Assembly: GCA_021234155.1 (NCBI GenBank)
Contig: JAJEKV010000004.1
Span: 7,072,109 to 7,136,108 of the forward strand
Length of the DNA stretch: 64,000 bases
Origin: Isoetes taiwanensis
Lineage: Eukaryota; Streptophyta; Lycopodiopsida; Isoetales; Isoetaceae
Direction: 5' to 3'
Below are positions 23,379-34,165 of the stretch, piece after piece. Position 1 is the first letter of the stretch. Every line of letters begins with the position of its first letter. The position numbers and the translations under genes are program-made. The notes beneath the pieces were generated by a model. It searched no databases. It saw nothing but the letters and a program-made list of their open reading frames with translations, and had not been told where the DNA came from.

Positions 23379-24931
23379 TGTGACGTTCCCCTAAAATATA
23401 CGGCATACGTACGTATAGTCACGTCACCATACATTTCTACATCCCTAGACATGTATACGACCAATGTGGGGGTAATGACTAAGTTATCTATAACTTAGCC
23501 AACCTAAGGTAAGAAGCCATTTCCACATGGCCTCACCTCATAGGCATACCACCACATAGACTCATCTATAGGAGCCAAGTGGCACTCATGTAAACCCTAA
23601 CATATAAAAAGGCTAAACCCTAAACCCTAGCCACTTTTGGCTCCACCAACCTCAGACCCACCAGTTCGTGATCAGAGCTCCGACTCGAAGACCGTCTTCG
23701 ACAGCCTGGGTTGCAGCAGCAGTTGCCAGAGATGGAGAACCAGGGAATTAGCGGTAGCGCGTCAGGGGCAGGTATTTCGAATAGATTCCAGTATTGCAGT
23801 AGAGCCATTCTAGAACCTATTGTTCTGAACATGAACCCTAATCAATGAACCCTAACTATAGGTTAGATGTATGTGATTAGGATTAGTTGTTATTCTCTGT
23901 TATTATCAAGATTATGTTGATATGATGTTGGTTGATCTCATTTTTGCACCTCTTGTGTATTGGGAAGGGGGGTAGAGACCTAGTAGCCACTAGTAGAAGA
24001 TGCTCCTAGTTTAGACCCACTAGTTCCCATTATTATGCGGCCTGTGCATAGAGCCCACCTGGCTACGGAGGCTATGGAATGACTGAGCACCACACAACGG
24101 GTCGTGGCAAAGTGGAGGGAGGACCTGGCGAGCGCCAACTCTTTGGGGTCTCATAGCGGGCTAGACTCATAGTCGGTCACTTCGCGTGGGCTGGGTATGG
24201 GTCCGACACTTCCTGGGTCAATGGTGTCGCCCTGACTCTCAAGAGTTGCAAGTGTCGGCTTGGCTCTTGTTTTGGGGAGTTCAGTCGGGTATGGACGTGT
24301 GTCGCCACGATCCTCTAGCCGCCCATGGAGCCACTGCACTCCGGGAGGGGGAGATGCAACCCTTCCTACCTCATCGGACCGGGGAGATGCAACCCGGAGT
24401 AGTCTCGTTGGGTGATACCATGGGATTACGTCTCCGGCAGGTTACAGTCACGTCAGAGCCTGATTTAGCCTATCTGCAAAGTATGCACAGGAGGGGCGGA
24501 TGGAGTGGTCAACCCTAGCCATTGTCTATTGCCAGCCCAAGTCATTGCCATAACTTCGGTTACTGTTTCTATCCGAGGCCCCGGTAGTCGGTCGACTCCC
24601 CCTTGAGTCTGAGCCCTGGGTAGGAGCCTCTATTTGATGTATTTGATGCATTCATTGTATTGTTGTATTTGATGACATGGTTAGATGGATTATCACTACC
24701 CTTCGAGGTAGTCTATTGTTATTGTTGCTAGTGCTTATGTGTATATTTTGCTTCCGCTGACATAGGGACCCCATAGAGGACGGGACGGAATGACACCTCT
24801 GTGTCCTCTACTCGATCGTCTGGACCCCAGACGCGAGTTAGACAGAGGGCCCATACGACGGGTGCCGTTGGATGGGGAAGGTCCTTCGATGTATACGGCG
24901 GGCTGTCGTATATAGCGCAAGGAGCGTCACA
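23379..24931 (+). repeat. 5' LTR of element C
   Basis: Starts TGTGACGTTCCCC and ends GGAGCGTCACA, so its ends form the inverted repeat TGTGACG/CGTCACA. A TATA box (TATAAAAA, 23603-23610) is followed by CTAAACCCTAAACCCTAG, a telomere-like motif common in plant promoters. The first 270 bases differ from the 3' LTR at only about one position, while GC-rich stretches around 23660-23770 and 24050-24620 differ much more. Confidence 0.95.
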
Positions 24932-24932
24932 A

Positions 24933-24944
24933 TGGTATCAGAGC
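24933..24944 (+). other. Primer binding site, initiator tRNA-Met
   Basis: TGGTATCAGAGC begins two bases after the LTR. It is the standard plant site complementary to the 3' end of initiator methionine tRNA, where minus-strand synthesis starts. Confidence 0.95.
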
Positions 24945-25146
24945 AATGATCTTGGTTGACCAAGATCAAGCACTGGCCATCACCTTATGATAGAAAACTA
25001 ACTGGCCTAGTAAAAATTGGGGTGCGAATCCCAATATTGAACCTCGAGTGGAAAAAAAAAAAAAATTCATGGATAAGGTCATCCTTAAAATAAAGTCTAA
25101 CTTAGAAAATAATAGTAATAGAATCCATGAATTCTAGAGCTTGATG

Positions 25147-25190
<44 letters not shown>

Positions 25191-25198
25191 ATTGGCCA
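25147..25198 (+). repeat. (A)52 tract in the element C leader
   Basis: An uninterrupted run of about 52 adenines lies between the primer site and the H3-like gene. A shorter A14 run occurs at about 25051-25065. The long run may be a retroposition scar or a slippage product, and its length in the assembly may be inexact. Confidence 0.9.
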
Positions 25199-25332
25199 AA
25201 ATAGACTTCCCGGTGGAATGTGGTGTAAATCCACAATAAATAACCTAGGGACCATTAGAGAATTTAGGGTTCTAAAATTATAGGGTCAATGTAAATAAAG
25301 GTGGTAGGAATAAATAACCGTAAATACCCCCA

Positions 25333-25338
25333 TATATA
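25333..25338 (+). promoter_or_regulatory. Possible internal TATA box for the H3-like gene
   Basis: TATATA in the context CCCCATATATACCC lies 118 bases before the H3-like start codon and well downstream of the LTR. This spacing suits an independent promoter with a short 5' UTR. It would let the gene be expressed separately from the genomic RNA. No experimental support is visible. Confidence 0.35.
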
Positions 25339-25455
25339 CCCTAATTTGGCCACAATAAATTTTGCCTTGATCTGTTCCTTAAATTCCTTCTGAGTTACCT
25401 TCTCTCCAAAAAGGAGATCTCTAAGAATTTCCGTCCAACTCCAGAGCAGTTTCAT

Positions 25456-26472
25456 ATGGCACGTACGAAATCCACCGCCAGGAAATACCAAGCTCGTGAA
25501 GGTGTTCGACACGTAAGCATAGGCAAGCAGATTTACCCTGAGAAACATCCAAGAAGCGAGGGCGAAGAATCATCCGACGAACGGAGTTCACAGGAAGACG
25601 AGACGGTGGTATTAGTAGATTATGCGGAGTCGTCGTCAGAAGAACAGCAGTCAGAATCACAAGAACAAGAAGAATCGCAGCAGGGAGAGGACTCAGAATC
25701 GCGAAAAAGGAGGGAAGTACGCCAGGGTAAGCGAAAAGTAACACACGTGGCCACAGAGGACTCGGAAGAACAAGAGGAGTCAATTGCACGGGAGAGACGA
25801 TCTAAACGCCGCCTTGATAGGTATGGTAACTCGAGTCTAGTAATTCGTGATCAAGGACATCAGGAGCAAACAGAGCAAAATCTCCCGGAGCAAGCGATAG
25901 CACCGCCACCACCGTATCCGAAATGGCCTACCCATGGGAAATCAGATAAGAAGTGCAGAGCAGGGGAGAGACCATTAAGTCTCCAGAAGGATCGGGAATA
26001 CCGGAGGAAGTTGCAAGATTACCGTGCATATATGGAACAATGGGTTGCGTATAATCATTGGTATAGCACATTGAAGATTCCCAGATTTGTAAAAGGAGGA
26101 AGACCTCGAACGGATGTTCGGAGACCCCCACCTCGACCGGAGGAGCCGAAGAAACCGGCAAAGCATGGGCCAAACTCGAAGCACTCCAGGGCCCTAAGAG
26201 AAATTAGGCATTTTCAACAATGCGTAAATCTCTTGATTCGAAGAGCCCCCTTCGAGAGGCTAGTGCGAGAAATTATGCAGGAATTTACGACCCAGTATAG
26301 GGTTACCCCTATGATGCTCAGGGTTTGCCAAGAAGCAGCTGAGGCAGAGTTGTGTCAGTTGTTTGAGGAGTCAAATCTCTGCGCTATTCACGCAAAACGA
26401 GTCACTATTATGCCGAAGGACATGAATTTGGCAAAACGAATACGAAGGGAAAAGATATTGGGTTATTTTTGA
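25456..26472 (+). CDS. Histone H3-like protein carried by a retrotransposon
   Basis: The 338-residue uninterrupted frame starts [10 protein letters not shown], matching the first nine residues of mature histone H3 except Q5S, so lysines 4 and 9 are kept. Residues 20-245 are a long, highly charged tail rich in Glu, Ser, Lys and Arg (for example [18 protein letters not shown]). Residues 246-338 are an H3 histone fold: [20 protein letters not shown] for the alphaN region, loop 1 of the same length as canonical H3, and [20 protein letters not shown] for loop 2 to alphaC. The last is almost identical to H3. H3 is normally 135 residues, so the tail is about 200 residues longer. The gene lies between the LTR and gag, on the element's coding strand, and has its own TATA-like site. 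The natural reading is a captured, diverged H3 variant that could enter nucleosomes or recruit H3-tail readers. Deposition in chromatin is inference. A CENH3 identity is unlikely because loop 1 is not lengthened. Confidence 0.88.
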   Translation: MARTKSTARKYQAREGVRHVSIGKQIYPEKHPRSEGEESSDERSSQEDETVVLVDYAESSSEEQQSESQEQEESQQGEDSESRKRREVRQGKRKVTHVATEDSEEQEESIARERRSKRRLDRYGNSSLVIRDQGHQEQTEQNLPEQAIAPPPPYPKWPTHGKSDKKCRAGERPLSLQKDREYRRKLQDYRAYMEQWVAYNHWYSTLKIPRFVKGGRPRTDVRRPPPRPEEPKKPAKHGPNSKHSRALREIRHFQQCVNLLIRRAPFERLVREIMQEFTTQYRVTPMMLRVCQEAAEAELCQLFEESNLCAIHAKRVTIMPKDMNLAKRIRREKILGYF

Positions 26473-27975
26473 CGGATTACAGAATCTTGAAATCTTGTCA
26501 TAATTATTAGTAAATGTGTATGTTCAAAGATATTCGTTCTATATGTTTAAACTATGTATTAAAATTTGCTATAATCTTGTCGTAATTATTGTTTAAAATA
26601 AACTATGTGTTCCTAGTTAGTGAATTCCTATGTATTAAACTATGATTTTAATCTTGTGTGAGTGATTCCTATTTTTCTTAATTGTTGAATCATTGTGAAC
26701 ATAAAATAGAACGAGTTCATCACATTAAGCCAGTATTCCAGTATTTGATATGAATAGAAATTAATATAAGCTAGCCCTCTGACACTGTGAATAGATATAC
26801 TTTCTATGCTATAGTAATCAGATATACTTTCTATGAATCAGATATACTTTCTGATATAGCTAACAGTGCGCATATAGCCTGTTACATAGTTATTCTGTAA
26901 TTAATCTTTCAGCAATATGGATACTCATTAACAGCCGGTACTTAAATAAACTTATTCGAAACTGTCATGGCAGCTTCAAATCTGTGGCAAGCAGATCCTT
27001 ACCAGGCCGAAATTGAAAGAAAAGCTGGAAGATATTTAGTCACAAGCCCATAGCTTGAAAAAAAAAAAAGCATACCCAAGCCGGAAATAGGACGTTTCTT
27101 ACCCAAGTTCTGATCTTTACTGTAAAAATAGAGCTGTAGCAGAAGTATACTTGCATCAAATATAGATGGGAAGGACAGAATAAGCCCAAATATGGCACAG
27201 GGCGACGCATGCCGCGCCCTGGCCTCAAACAAAACTCTAGAAGACGTCCCAGGCGCGGGATGAGTCGCACCTGCACGAGAAACATGGTTTTTTTTTCGCC
27301 TCCTCTGCCAAAACTTGCAACTCGACAAAAATCACTGCAAGACTTGACCAAAACCTCAACAGCAGCCGAACCACCTGAACAAGGGGCCAAGGCGACGCAT
27401 GCCGCGCCCCTGGGCCATGCCAGAACCTCGCCGCAGCTCCTAGCGCGGGATCCGTCGCCTTCTCTATATCTCTGCTGAACCCTTGCCCTAAATCGATTTC
27501 GTAGATAGCTTATAAGCCTTTTTCCTTTTTTTCCACATGTCTCTTAACTTTTTAAAAGCTCCTTGAACTCCATTGGTTTGGTTTTCATTTGTTTCGACAT
27601 GTACTAAGGACCACAAAGTTCTTACGCCTCCTTTTGCCCACAATTCCTTATTTGCTTTGCTTTTTAAGCAATCCTTGTTTGCCAAGTCCCATTGTGCTAG
27701 GTGCTCCTTGTTTGAAATATTTAGTGCTATTATAATAGTGTCTAGCCTTGTCCACATATGCTTAGCCTTATTCATTAATGCCTTACGTCTACACCAACTT
27801 GCCATGAATTTTTTTTCCTTGCCTAGACCAACTTGCCATACCATATTAATGACAAACAAGTGAAAAAGGGGCACTAAGGGATTATTTGAATTCTAAGCCC
27901 CCAAGAGCCACCCAGCCTACCCAAACATAAACATTAGAAAAATTAGGGTTTAGAATGAAACCCTAAATGCCCTTT
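26473..27975. other. Spacer inside element C between its two extra genes
   Basis: About 1.5 kb with no recognised coding sequence. The first 500 bases are AT-rich and could be 3' UTR. A GC-rich part repeats GGCGACGCATGCCGCGCCC at about 27202 and 27391. A minus-strand frame at 27488-27874 shows no motif. The spacer is longer than the 350 bases between the equivalent genes of cassette 2, so part of it may be an insertion. Confidence 0.5.
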
Positions 27976-27979
27976 TGAG

Positions 27980-27987
27980 TATATATA
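27980..27987 (+). promoter_or_regulatory. Possible TATA box for the acidic partner gene of element C
   Basis: TATATATA in GAGTATATATATCC lies about 100 bases before the likely start of the partner gene near 28088. It is the third such site in the element after the LTR and the H3-like gene, consistent with separately transcribed genes. Confidence 0.35.
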
Positions 27988-28087
27988 TCCTTCACCTCCT
28001 ACTTGAAGCCACAAGAAGCTCACTTAGGCGATTTTTCATACTCCTCATCCTATTACCACGCCTTTTACTCAATCTTGCATCAGTTCC

Positions 28088-29597
28088 ATGGCCTAGAGAA
28101 TTTGTGCAATGGTACCGCAACTTCGAGCATATCACGGAAGCACCAATGGACGAGGTATTTCAAGTATTTCAAAGATACCTTTGATTTGGGTGAGACAATA
28201 TCCAGGACGCCTTATTATCAAGATATTCTTGCTCGATACAATCAAGAGCTCCAGAGCCAAGAAGTAAGACTTCAAGGACAAATTGGAACGTGGATCTCTC
28301 TGAAAGCTATCACGGCAGCACTGAGCCATATAACAGGGAAAACAATTAGAAAAAGGACTGAAAGAATGCCCGCATACATGACATGCAAGGTTCAAGGGCA
28401 CAAATACTTATCAACACAAGCACCTTAGCAACCTTTTTGCATTATCGTGCAATAAAAGCGGGATTGGGGAACCGTCCGGTCACCCCCTTGATCTCGCACC
28501 ATTGAATATGAGGGCAGATAGGCCATATTTAGAAGAACTGGACCTCAAGTCCAACCTTCTAGAGGGGCCATCAGCGGAACATCAGCAGGAAGAAGAGGAT
28601 TATGAGGAAGAAGTCTATGACTTCGAAAATGAACCCAGATTAGCCAAGCAGTTGGAGAAGTACATCGAGACCACAGAAGACCTCCCAAGAAAGGCAACAG
28701 CTCCCCCAGTTGGAATCACATCTCTTACACCAATTATTATCGAAGGGGAGGAGTACCTTTTTGCAGATGATATCTTACACCTACCGTACTTCGCATTGAT
28801 CAAGGTCTCCGCTTGGATGAACTCCCCGGCTATCATCATCGATGCTTATAACGATGACTTCATCGATTATTCGAGCGTGAGAGCTTCCAAGAGAGATAGC
28901 TGAAAAGGAGACCTATACCACACAGAACATCACCGACATACAAGCATATGATTTTATCAAGCATCGGATGCAGCACCAAGATCTTCCAGATGAGGACGAG
29001 TTTCAGGCAATTCAAGCAAGATTGTTTAAGAGTGGGAGCACAGCCAAACCTAAGCAAGCCACATCATCATGGGGCCAAACTCTGAGGGGCAGTCACATTA
29101 ACCTTGATAGTGCCATATCCATGAAGAAGGATCATGATGACTTGATGGCCATAGAAATACAGGGTCGGGCAGCCATGAGGAAAGGGTCGGGATCTGCAGC
29201 CGGCATGGGAAAAGCCTTACGCTACTATCTTCCTTCGCTCACTAAAGGCCAAATAGTAGTTTTTCACAAGCAGTTTAGCCACAGAGGAGAAGAGGCAGTT
29301 TACTTCCTATCAGCACTCTCCGGCTTTGCGACTCATTCTAAACTTCGCGACAACATTGACCATATAATTCTAATTAGGAGATCTGTGGCCTTGCATTACC
29401 TTGATTTTGCTCGGGGATACCTTCGAGATGGACCCTTAGCGGTAATGGCCGCACGGACACATGACTTGCCCCGAGAAAAGGTAGCTCCAGCACTTGAAGG
29501 ACACTCGACATGGAACATGCTACGAAACGTCGGCCATGGCCTCAAACTCAAGGACATTAAGGAGCACTTCAAACCCAAACGTCGGCGTCAGCACTAG
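28088..29597 (+). pseudogene. Acidic partner protein of the H3-like gene (element C copy)
   Basis: Coding sequence is spread over four frame segments. These are about 28100-28184 (FVQWYRNFEHITEAPMDEVF), about 28150-28428 (GTWISLKAITAALSHITGKT), 28502-28903 (acidic EEEDYEEEVYDFENEP, then LTPIIIEGEEYLFADDIL) and about 28890-29597 (LPDEDEFQAIQARLFKSGST, KGQIVVFHKQFSHRGEEAVY). Every block has a counterpart in the same order in the cassette 2 gene at 40938-42330. The shared order proves a real protein family. Frame changes could be introns at 28428-28502 or damage elsewhere, and a frameshift near 28880 looks like damage. The C-terminal half ends in a basic tail (FKPKRRRQH). The family is unknown to me. 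Acid-rich tracts beside a histone gene suggest a histone-chaperone role, which is inference. Confidence 0.6.
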
Positions 29598-29781
29598 AGC
29601 CCAAGACCTCAGAATTTAGATATATCTTAAAATAGTATTCTTGAACTCAAATTTTGAGATCAAATATGTAATTTTCTTGTTGTGAATATAAGTGTTTTGC
29701 TATAAGTTCTTCATCGAGTAAGATAAATACCATAGCAATAACATCTTAGTAACCATAGTACATAACAGACATCCTTGATTA
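29598..29781. other. Short spacer before gag
   Basis: AT-rich, 184 bases, no coding content. It separates the partner gene from gag and could hold the partner's 3' end signals. Confidence 0.5.
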
Positions 29782-31551
29782 ATGTTTGCAGCCAGGAACT
29801 TCACAACCACTCCACAGAATCAAGGAAGTCAAGGCCAAGCCTCTAATTGGGCACCAAGAAACTTATTCGGCCGAGAAGCACAGGAGGTCGAGATGACACC
29901 AGCAGAGATAAACAGGCGCCTGGTAGAAATGGGCAGGCAAATGCGCGAGTTGGTGCAGATTGTCACCCCACTCATTCGAGGGGAGGAATATGGACCACAA
30001 CAACCACCTCTTCAGGAAGAGGAACATCAACTCAACAGTCAGCCAGAACCACAACCTGCTCCACAGTCGTCCGGACACAACAAGAGAAAGAAAAGGACCA
30101 GAAGATACCAAAACTCTTCGAGTTCAGGCTCAGACGACAGCTCGAATGATAGCTCAGATAGTGACTCTGACAGCAGTTCAGACAGCTCACATAGCAGGCA
30201 CAAGCACCGCAGAGCAGAGGATTATCAAAAGAAAATAGACAGTGCAATGAGCAATGTCTGGAAAACACGCAAGCTGGGACAGTTTTCAGGGAAAGACAGA
30301 TCAGGAATGGAAGCTGAAGCCTGGCTAGATGAGATGGAAGAATTCGGGAATTCATATGGCATGAAGGACAAAGATATTGGCAAGGTAGCAACTGCCAACT
30401 TGATAGGACCAGCGCGCATATGGTGGAAGGGGTATGCAAAGTCAAATAGGCTGAGGAGAAACAATTGTCGATTCAAAACCTTCAGCAAGGCTTTCCGTAA
30501 GCATTACGTGCCACGCTCACATACTAGCCGTCAGATACAGCAGTTCTACCGCCTGGACCAAGGGAATCTGTCTGTAGCCAAATACACAGAGGAGTTTATG
30601 AGGCTAAGGTTAAATGTTCCCAGGATAACAGAAAGGCAGGCAGTTGATGGTTATATAGAGGGGCTTAATAGCAACATCAAAAGATTAGTCCGTGCAATAA
30701 ACCCCAGGACAGTAGGGGAAGCAGAAGATAAGGCTTTGAGTCTGGAGGAGACACCGCAAAACCCAGCGCAGAGACAGTCGTATTACGACAAGGGGAAATC
30801 AACAGGTAGCTTCAACCAAAAAGCGCCAACCCCTGCACAGGGAAGAGCACAACAGTACCAGGGTAAAAATGACAAAAAGACATCCTTTAAGGAACCTTAT
30901 ACAGCAGCTTCCTCGGCGGGAAAGTCTGTGAAGCAATTTTTGAACAGCATACCTAAGGAAAAAAGGGACGAATGTATAAGGAAAAAGTTGTGCTTCAGGT
31001 GCTTCCAACCAGGACATCGCACTCACGAGTGCCCTTTTGTCATGCAAGCAGCTATGGCAGATCTTGAAGGATGGGATTCCCCAACAGACATTGACGTCGA
31101 CGAGGAGGAGGCCCAAGACTTCATCGAAGGTGAGTGTAGAATTTGTGCAGCCATAGAAACCGAAAATGTGGAGAGTCAGTCCACTGTCATTTTAGCAGAG
31201 GGCATTATAGATGATAAACCATATCGAGTCCTAATAGACACAGGAAGCTCCCACAACTTCGCATCTCCTAGATTGGCAGTGCTACTCAAAACAAAGATCC
31301 TCAAGTCAAAGCCCAGACCAGTGAGCATGGCAAGTGGAGCAATACGCCATACAAAAGGAAAAAGAGTGAACTTTGATATAGCATTGAGCGGGGCAAATTT
31401 GAACATGGGGGCTGAAGTCATGGATATTGGAAAATATGATCTCATAGTCGGCATGGAAGTCTTAAAGCCCATTAAAAGCAAATCATCGATTGTGATAAAC
31501 ATGAGATATCAATCATGGCACCTAATGGCAAACGTTTTTGGTCAAAGGTAA
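29782..31551 (+). CDS. Gag-protease of element C
   Basis: The 589-residue open frame contains, in order: a coiled N-terminal part (AEINRRLVEMGRQMRELVQI), a basic stretch (NKRKKRTRRYQ) and a Ser/Asp repeat run of about 35 residues. The capsid core follows (EAWLDEMEEFGNSYGMKDKD, ARIWWKGYAK, YTEEFMRLRLNVP). Next comes a CCHC zinc knuckle CFRCFQPGHRTHEC (about residues 408-421) and a retropepsin with catalytic LIDTGSSHNF (about residue 485) and YDLIVGMEVL. Gag forms the particle and protease cuts the polyprotein. The active site is intact and the frame is unbroken. The Ser/Asp run after a basic patch is unusual for Gag. The frame ends before pol, so pol expression would need a frame change or the fusion has been broken. 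Confidence 0.9.
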   Translation: MFAARNFTTTPQNQGSQGQASNWAPRNLFGREAQEVEMTPAEINRRLVEMGRQMRELVQIVTPLIRGEEYGPQQPPLQEEEHQLNSQPEPQPAPQSSGHNKRKKRTRRYQNSSSSGSDDSSNDSSDSDSDSSSDSSHSRHKHRRAEDYQKKIDSAMSNVWKTRKLGQFSGKDRSGMEAEAWLDEMEEFGNSYGMKDKDIGKVATANLIGPARIWWKGYAKSNRLRRNNCRFKTFSKAFRKHYVPRSHTSRQIQQFYRLDQGNLSVAKYTEEFMRLRLNVPRITERQAVDGYIEGLNSNIKRLVRAINPRTVGEAEDKALSLEETPQNPAQRQSYYDKGKSTGSFNQKAPTPAQGRAQQYQGKNDKKTSFKEPYTAASSAGKSVKQFLNSIPKEKRDECIRKKLCFRCFQPGHRTHECPFVMQAAMADLEGWDSPTDIDVDEEEAQDFIEGECRICAAIETENVESQSTVILAEGIIDDKPYRVLIDTGSSHNFASPRLAVLLKTKILKSKPRPVSMASGAIRHTKGKRVNFDIALSGANLNMGAEVMDIGKYDLIVGMEVLKPIKSKSSIVINMRYQSWHLMANVFGQR

Positions 31552-31750
31552 GAAAATTGCCTCAATAATGCAGTGCATGTCATTAAAACAATTGCGTAAA
31601 TGCATCTCCAAGGATGAGGTTGATTATATCCTTAGGCTAGAAGCCATAGATCCAAACGAAAAGAATAAGAAGGAGAATGAAAATTTGAAACAATTACCTA
31701 GGGCAATTGGCAAGTTAATTAAAGAATTTCATGACCTATTTCCTGGATGA
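31552..31750 (+). pseudogene. Protease-RT linker of element C, frameshifted
   Basis: The segment after the gag-protease stop reads on in another frame (KASIMQCMSLKQLRKCISKD-like, then [15 protein letters not shown]). It ends at a stop at about 31748-31750, right where the conserved SRGVE lead-in of RT should follow. This gives at least two breaks between protease and RT in this copy. Confidence 0.65.
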
Positions 31751-33839
31751 AATCAGAAATTACCGCCTTCACGAGGTGTCGAATGTGAAATCACTCTTGC
31801 ACCGTGATGCAAAACCAATTAGCAAAGCCCCATATAGGATGAGCACACCTGAGCTAGCTGAGCTCAAGAAGCAACTGCAAGAATTATTAGAGATTGGGTT
31901 CATTAGGCCAAGTGTATCACCGTTTGGTGCACCCATCCTCTTCGTCAAGAAGAAAGACGGAAGTCTACGGATGTGCATTGATTATCGTCAGCTCAACAAG
32001 CAAACGATAAAGAACAAATATGCATTGCCAAGAGCGGATGATCTAATGGACCAGCTCCAAGGAGCAAAGCTCTTTTCAAAAATTGATTTAAGGTCTGGTT
32101 ATCACCAAATAAGAATCAAGGAGGAGGATATCCATAAGACTGCCTTCAGAACGCGGTACGGGCATTATGAGTTCACAGTCATGCCTTTTGGTCTATCAAA
32201 TGCTCCAGCAACGTTTATGCGTCTGATGAATGACATCTTCAGGGACTTTCTAGATGAATTTGTCATCATATTTTTCGATGACATTCTAATTTATAGCAAG
32301 TCTATGGAAGAACATGTCGTACATTTGAGGAGGGTATTAGAAAAGCTAAGACGACATCGTTTGTATGCTAAACTTTCCAAATGTCACTTTGCAACAACTA
32401 GAGTGGAATATTTGGGGCATGTGGTCACAGCAGAGGGAATCTCAACGGACCCAGTAAAAATAGAAGCCATAGTGGATTGGCCAGCACCAAAGAATGTCTC
32501 GGAAGTAAGAAGTTTTCTTGGCTTAGCAGGATACTACCGTAAATTTGTAAAGGACTTCGCTAAGTGGGCATCCCCTTTGTCGGACCTTACTAAGAATAAA
32601 AAGGTAAAAGATTGGGAGGCACACTGGCTAGAGAATGTTCAAGCTTCATTCGAAAAGCTCAAAGAAGCCTTAACAACAGCACCAGTGCTCACCCTACCAG
32701 ATCCAAATAAGGACAAGCTAGTAGCAACTGATGCAAGTAAGCTAGCAACTGGTGGAGTCCTCATGCAAGAAGGAAGAGTGGTAGCCTACGATTCTAAGAA
32801 GATGAATGACGCTAAACAGCGCTATCCAACCCATGATCAAGAACTTCTAGCTGTTGTGAGAGCTCTTCGTATTTGGAGGCATTATTTGCTTGGCAGGAAA
32901 TTTCAGTTAGATACTGATCACCAGAGCCTCCAATACATTTTTACACAACCACTCCTCAACTTGAGGCAAAGACGCTGGATGGAATTCCTCGAAGAATATG
33001 ACTTCGAGATAGTCTATAAGCCAGGCAAATTAAATGTGGTTGCCGACGCACTCTCTCGCCGACCATTAGAAACTCGAGTGCATTGCAATGCCATCTCCAC
33101 CTTGTCCAGTGAATTCGGGAAAAGGATTGAAGAGGTCTTGCCTTCAAGCAAGGAATTCAAGGAAATATGGGCTAGTCTTTGCAAAGAAGCAAGGACAGAC
33201 AAAGAAAGAGAAGCTTATAAAAGATATAAAAAGGAAGGTAATCTTTTATACCACAAGGACAAACTTTGCGTCCCAGAGGCATCGGGAGTAAGGAAGTTAA
33301 TTCTTCATGATACTCATAATAGCCCAATAGCCGGCCACGCGGGGTTCATGAAAACTTACTTCAAGATAAGAAGTAGTTACTTCTGGCCAGGCATGAAAAG
33401 GGACATCGCCAACTATATTCGGCACTGTCAATTGTGCCAGCAAACAAAAGCGGAGCAACTCCGCATTCCAGGAACCTTAGAACCCTTGGCAGTGCCAAAT
33501 GCTAAATGGGAGGTAGTGAGCATGGATTTTATAACCGGACTCCCAAAAACACCAAGAGGCCATGATGCCTTAATGGTGGTGGTCGACAAGCTATCAAAGA
33601 TGGCTCACTTTTTGCCGTGTCGAACCACCGATACAGCTTTGGATACCGCCTTGCTTTTTGCAAAGGAAATATTTAGATTGCATGGTATGCCAAGGGAAAT
33701 CATCTCTGATAGAGATCCTAAGTTCATAAGTGCCTTCTGGAAGGATTTCTTCAACACGATCCAGACAAAGTTGTCCATGAGTACAAAGATATCATCCCCA
33801 AACCGATGGGCAAACGGAAACGGACCAATCGAATATTAG
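31751..33839 (+). CDS. Reverse transcriptase, RNase H and integrase of element C (broken at both ends)
   Basis: The long frame holds a complete RT ([58 protein letters not shown], catalytic FFDDILIYS) and a complete RNase H ([40 protein letters not shown]). It also holds the integrase zinc finger ([17 protein letters not shown]) and most of the core ([19 protein letters not shown]). It runs out of frame near 33795, before the third catalytic residue. The upstream join to protease is also broken. Individually the RT and RNase H look intact. The enzymes copy the RNA and insert the DNA. Confidence 0.9.
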
Positions 33840-34165
33840 AAGACATGTTGAGGAACTATGTATGGAATAAACAGTCAAAATGGGGTGACTATATTTACTT
33901 GGTAGAGTTTGCATATAACAGTACCAAGCAGGAATCCTCGCAAATGTCCCCCTTCATGATAAATTATGGCTATCAATGTCTAACACCAGACCCGCATTGG
34001 CATAACCCAAAGGTGTCCAAGGTTGAAGTTTCTCAACAAATGTTGACCGATATCAAACAATTAGTCGAAGTTAGAGGCTATTTATTGGCGGCAGAAGTAG
34101 ACAAAAGAGCATAGCCAATAAGCATAGAACCGAAAGAGAATTCCAAGTAGGGGATAATGTTTGGC
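33800..34165 (+). pseudogene. Integrase C-terminal core of element C, frameshifted
   Basis: The next frame continues the integrase with [39 protein letters not shown] and NYGYQC. A further break occurs near 34110-34170, where RA is followed by a stop and the frame changes again. It is collinear with the pol frame before it. Confidence 0.8.

Noticed and set aside
25456-26472. A centromeric H3 identity for the element C protein
   Set aside because: Its loop 1 has canonical H3 length and its N-terminus is the H3 one, which CENH3 proteins normally lack.
27488-27874. A minus-strand gene in the element C spacer
   Set aside because: The 128-residue frame has low-complexity Lys/Trp-rich sequence, no motif, and runs against the element's coding strand.
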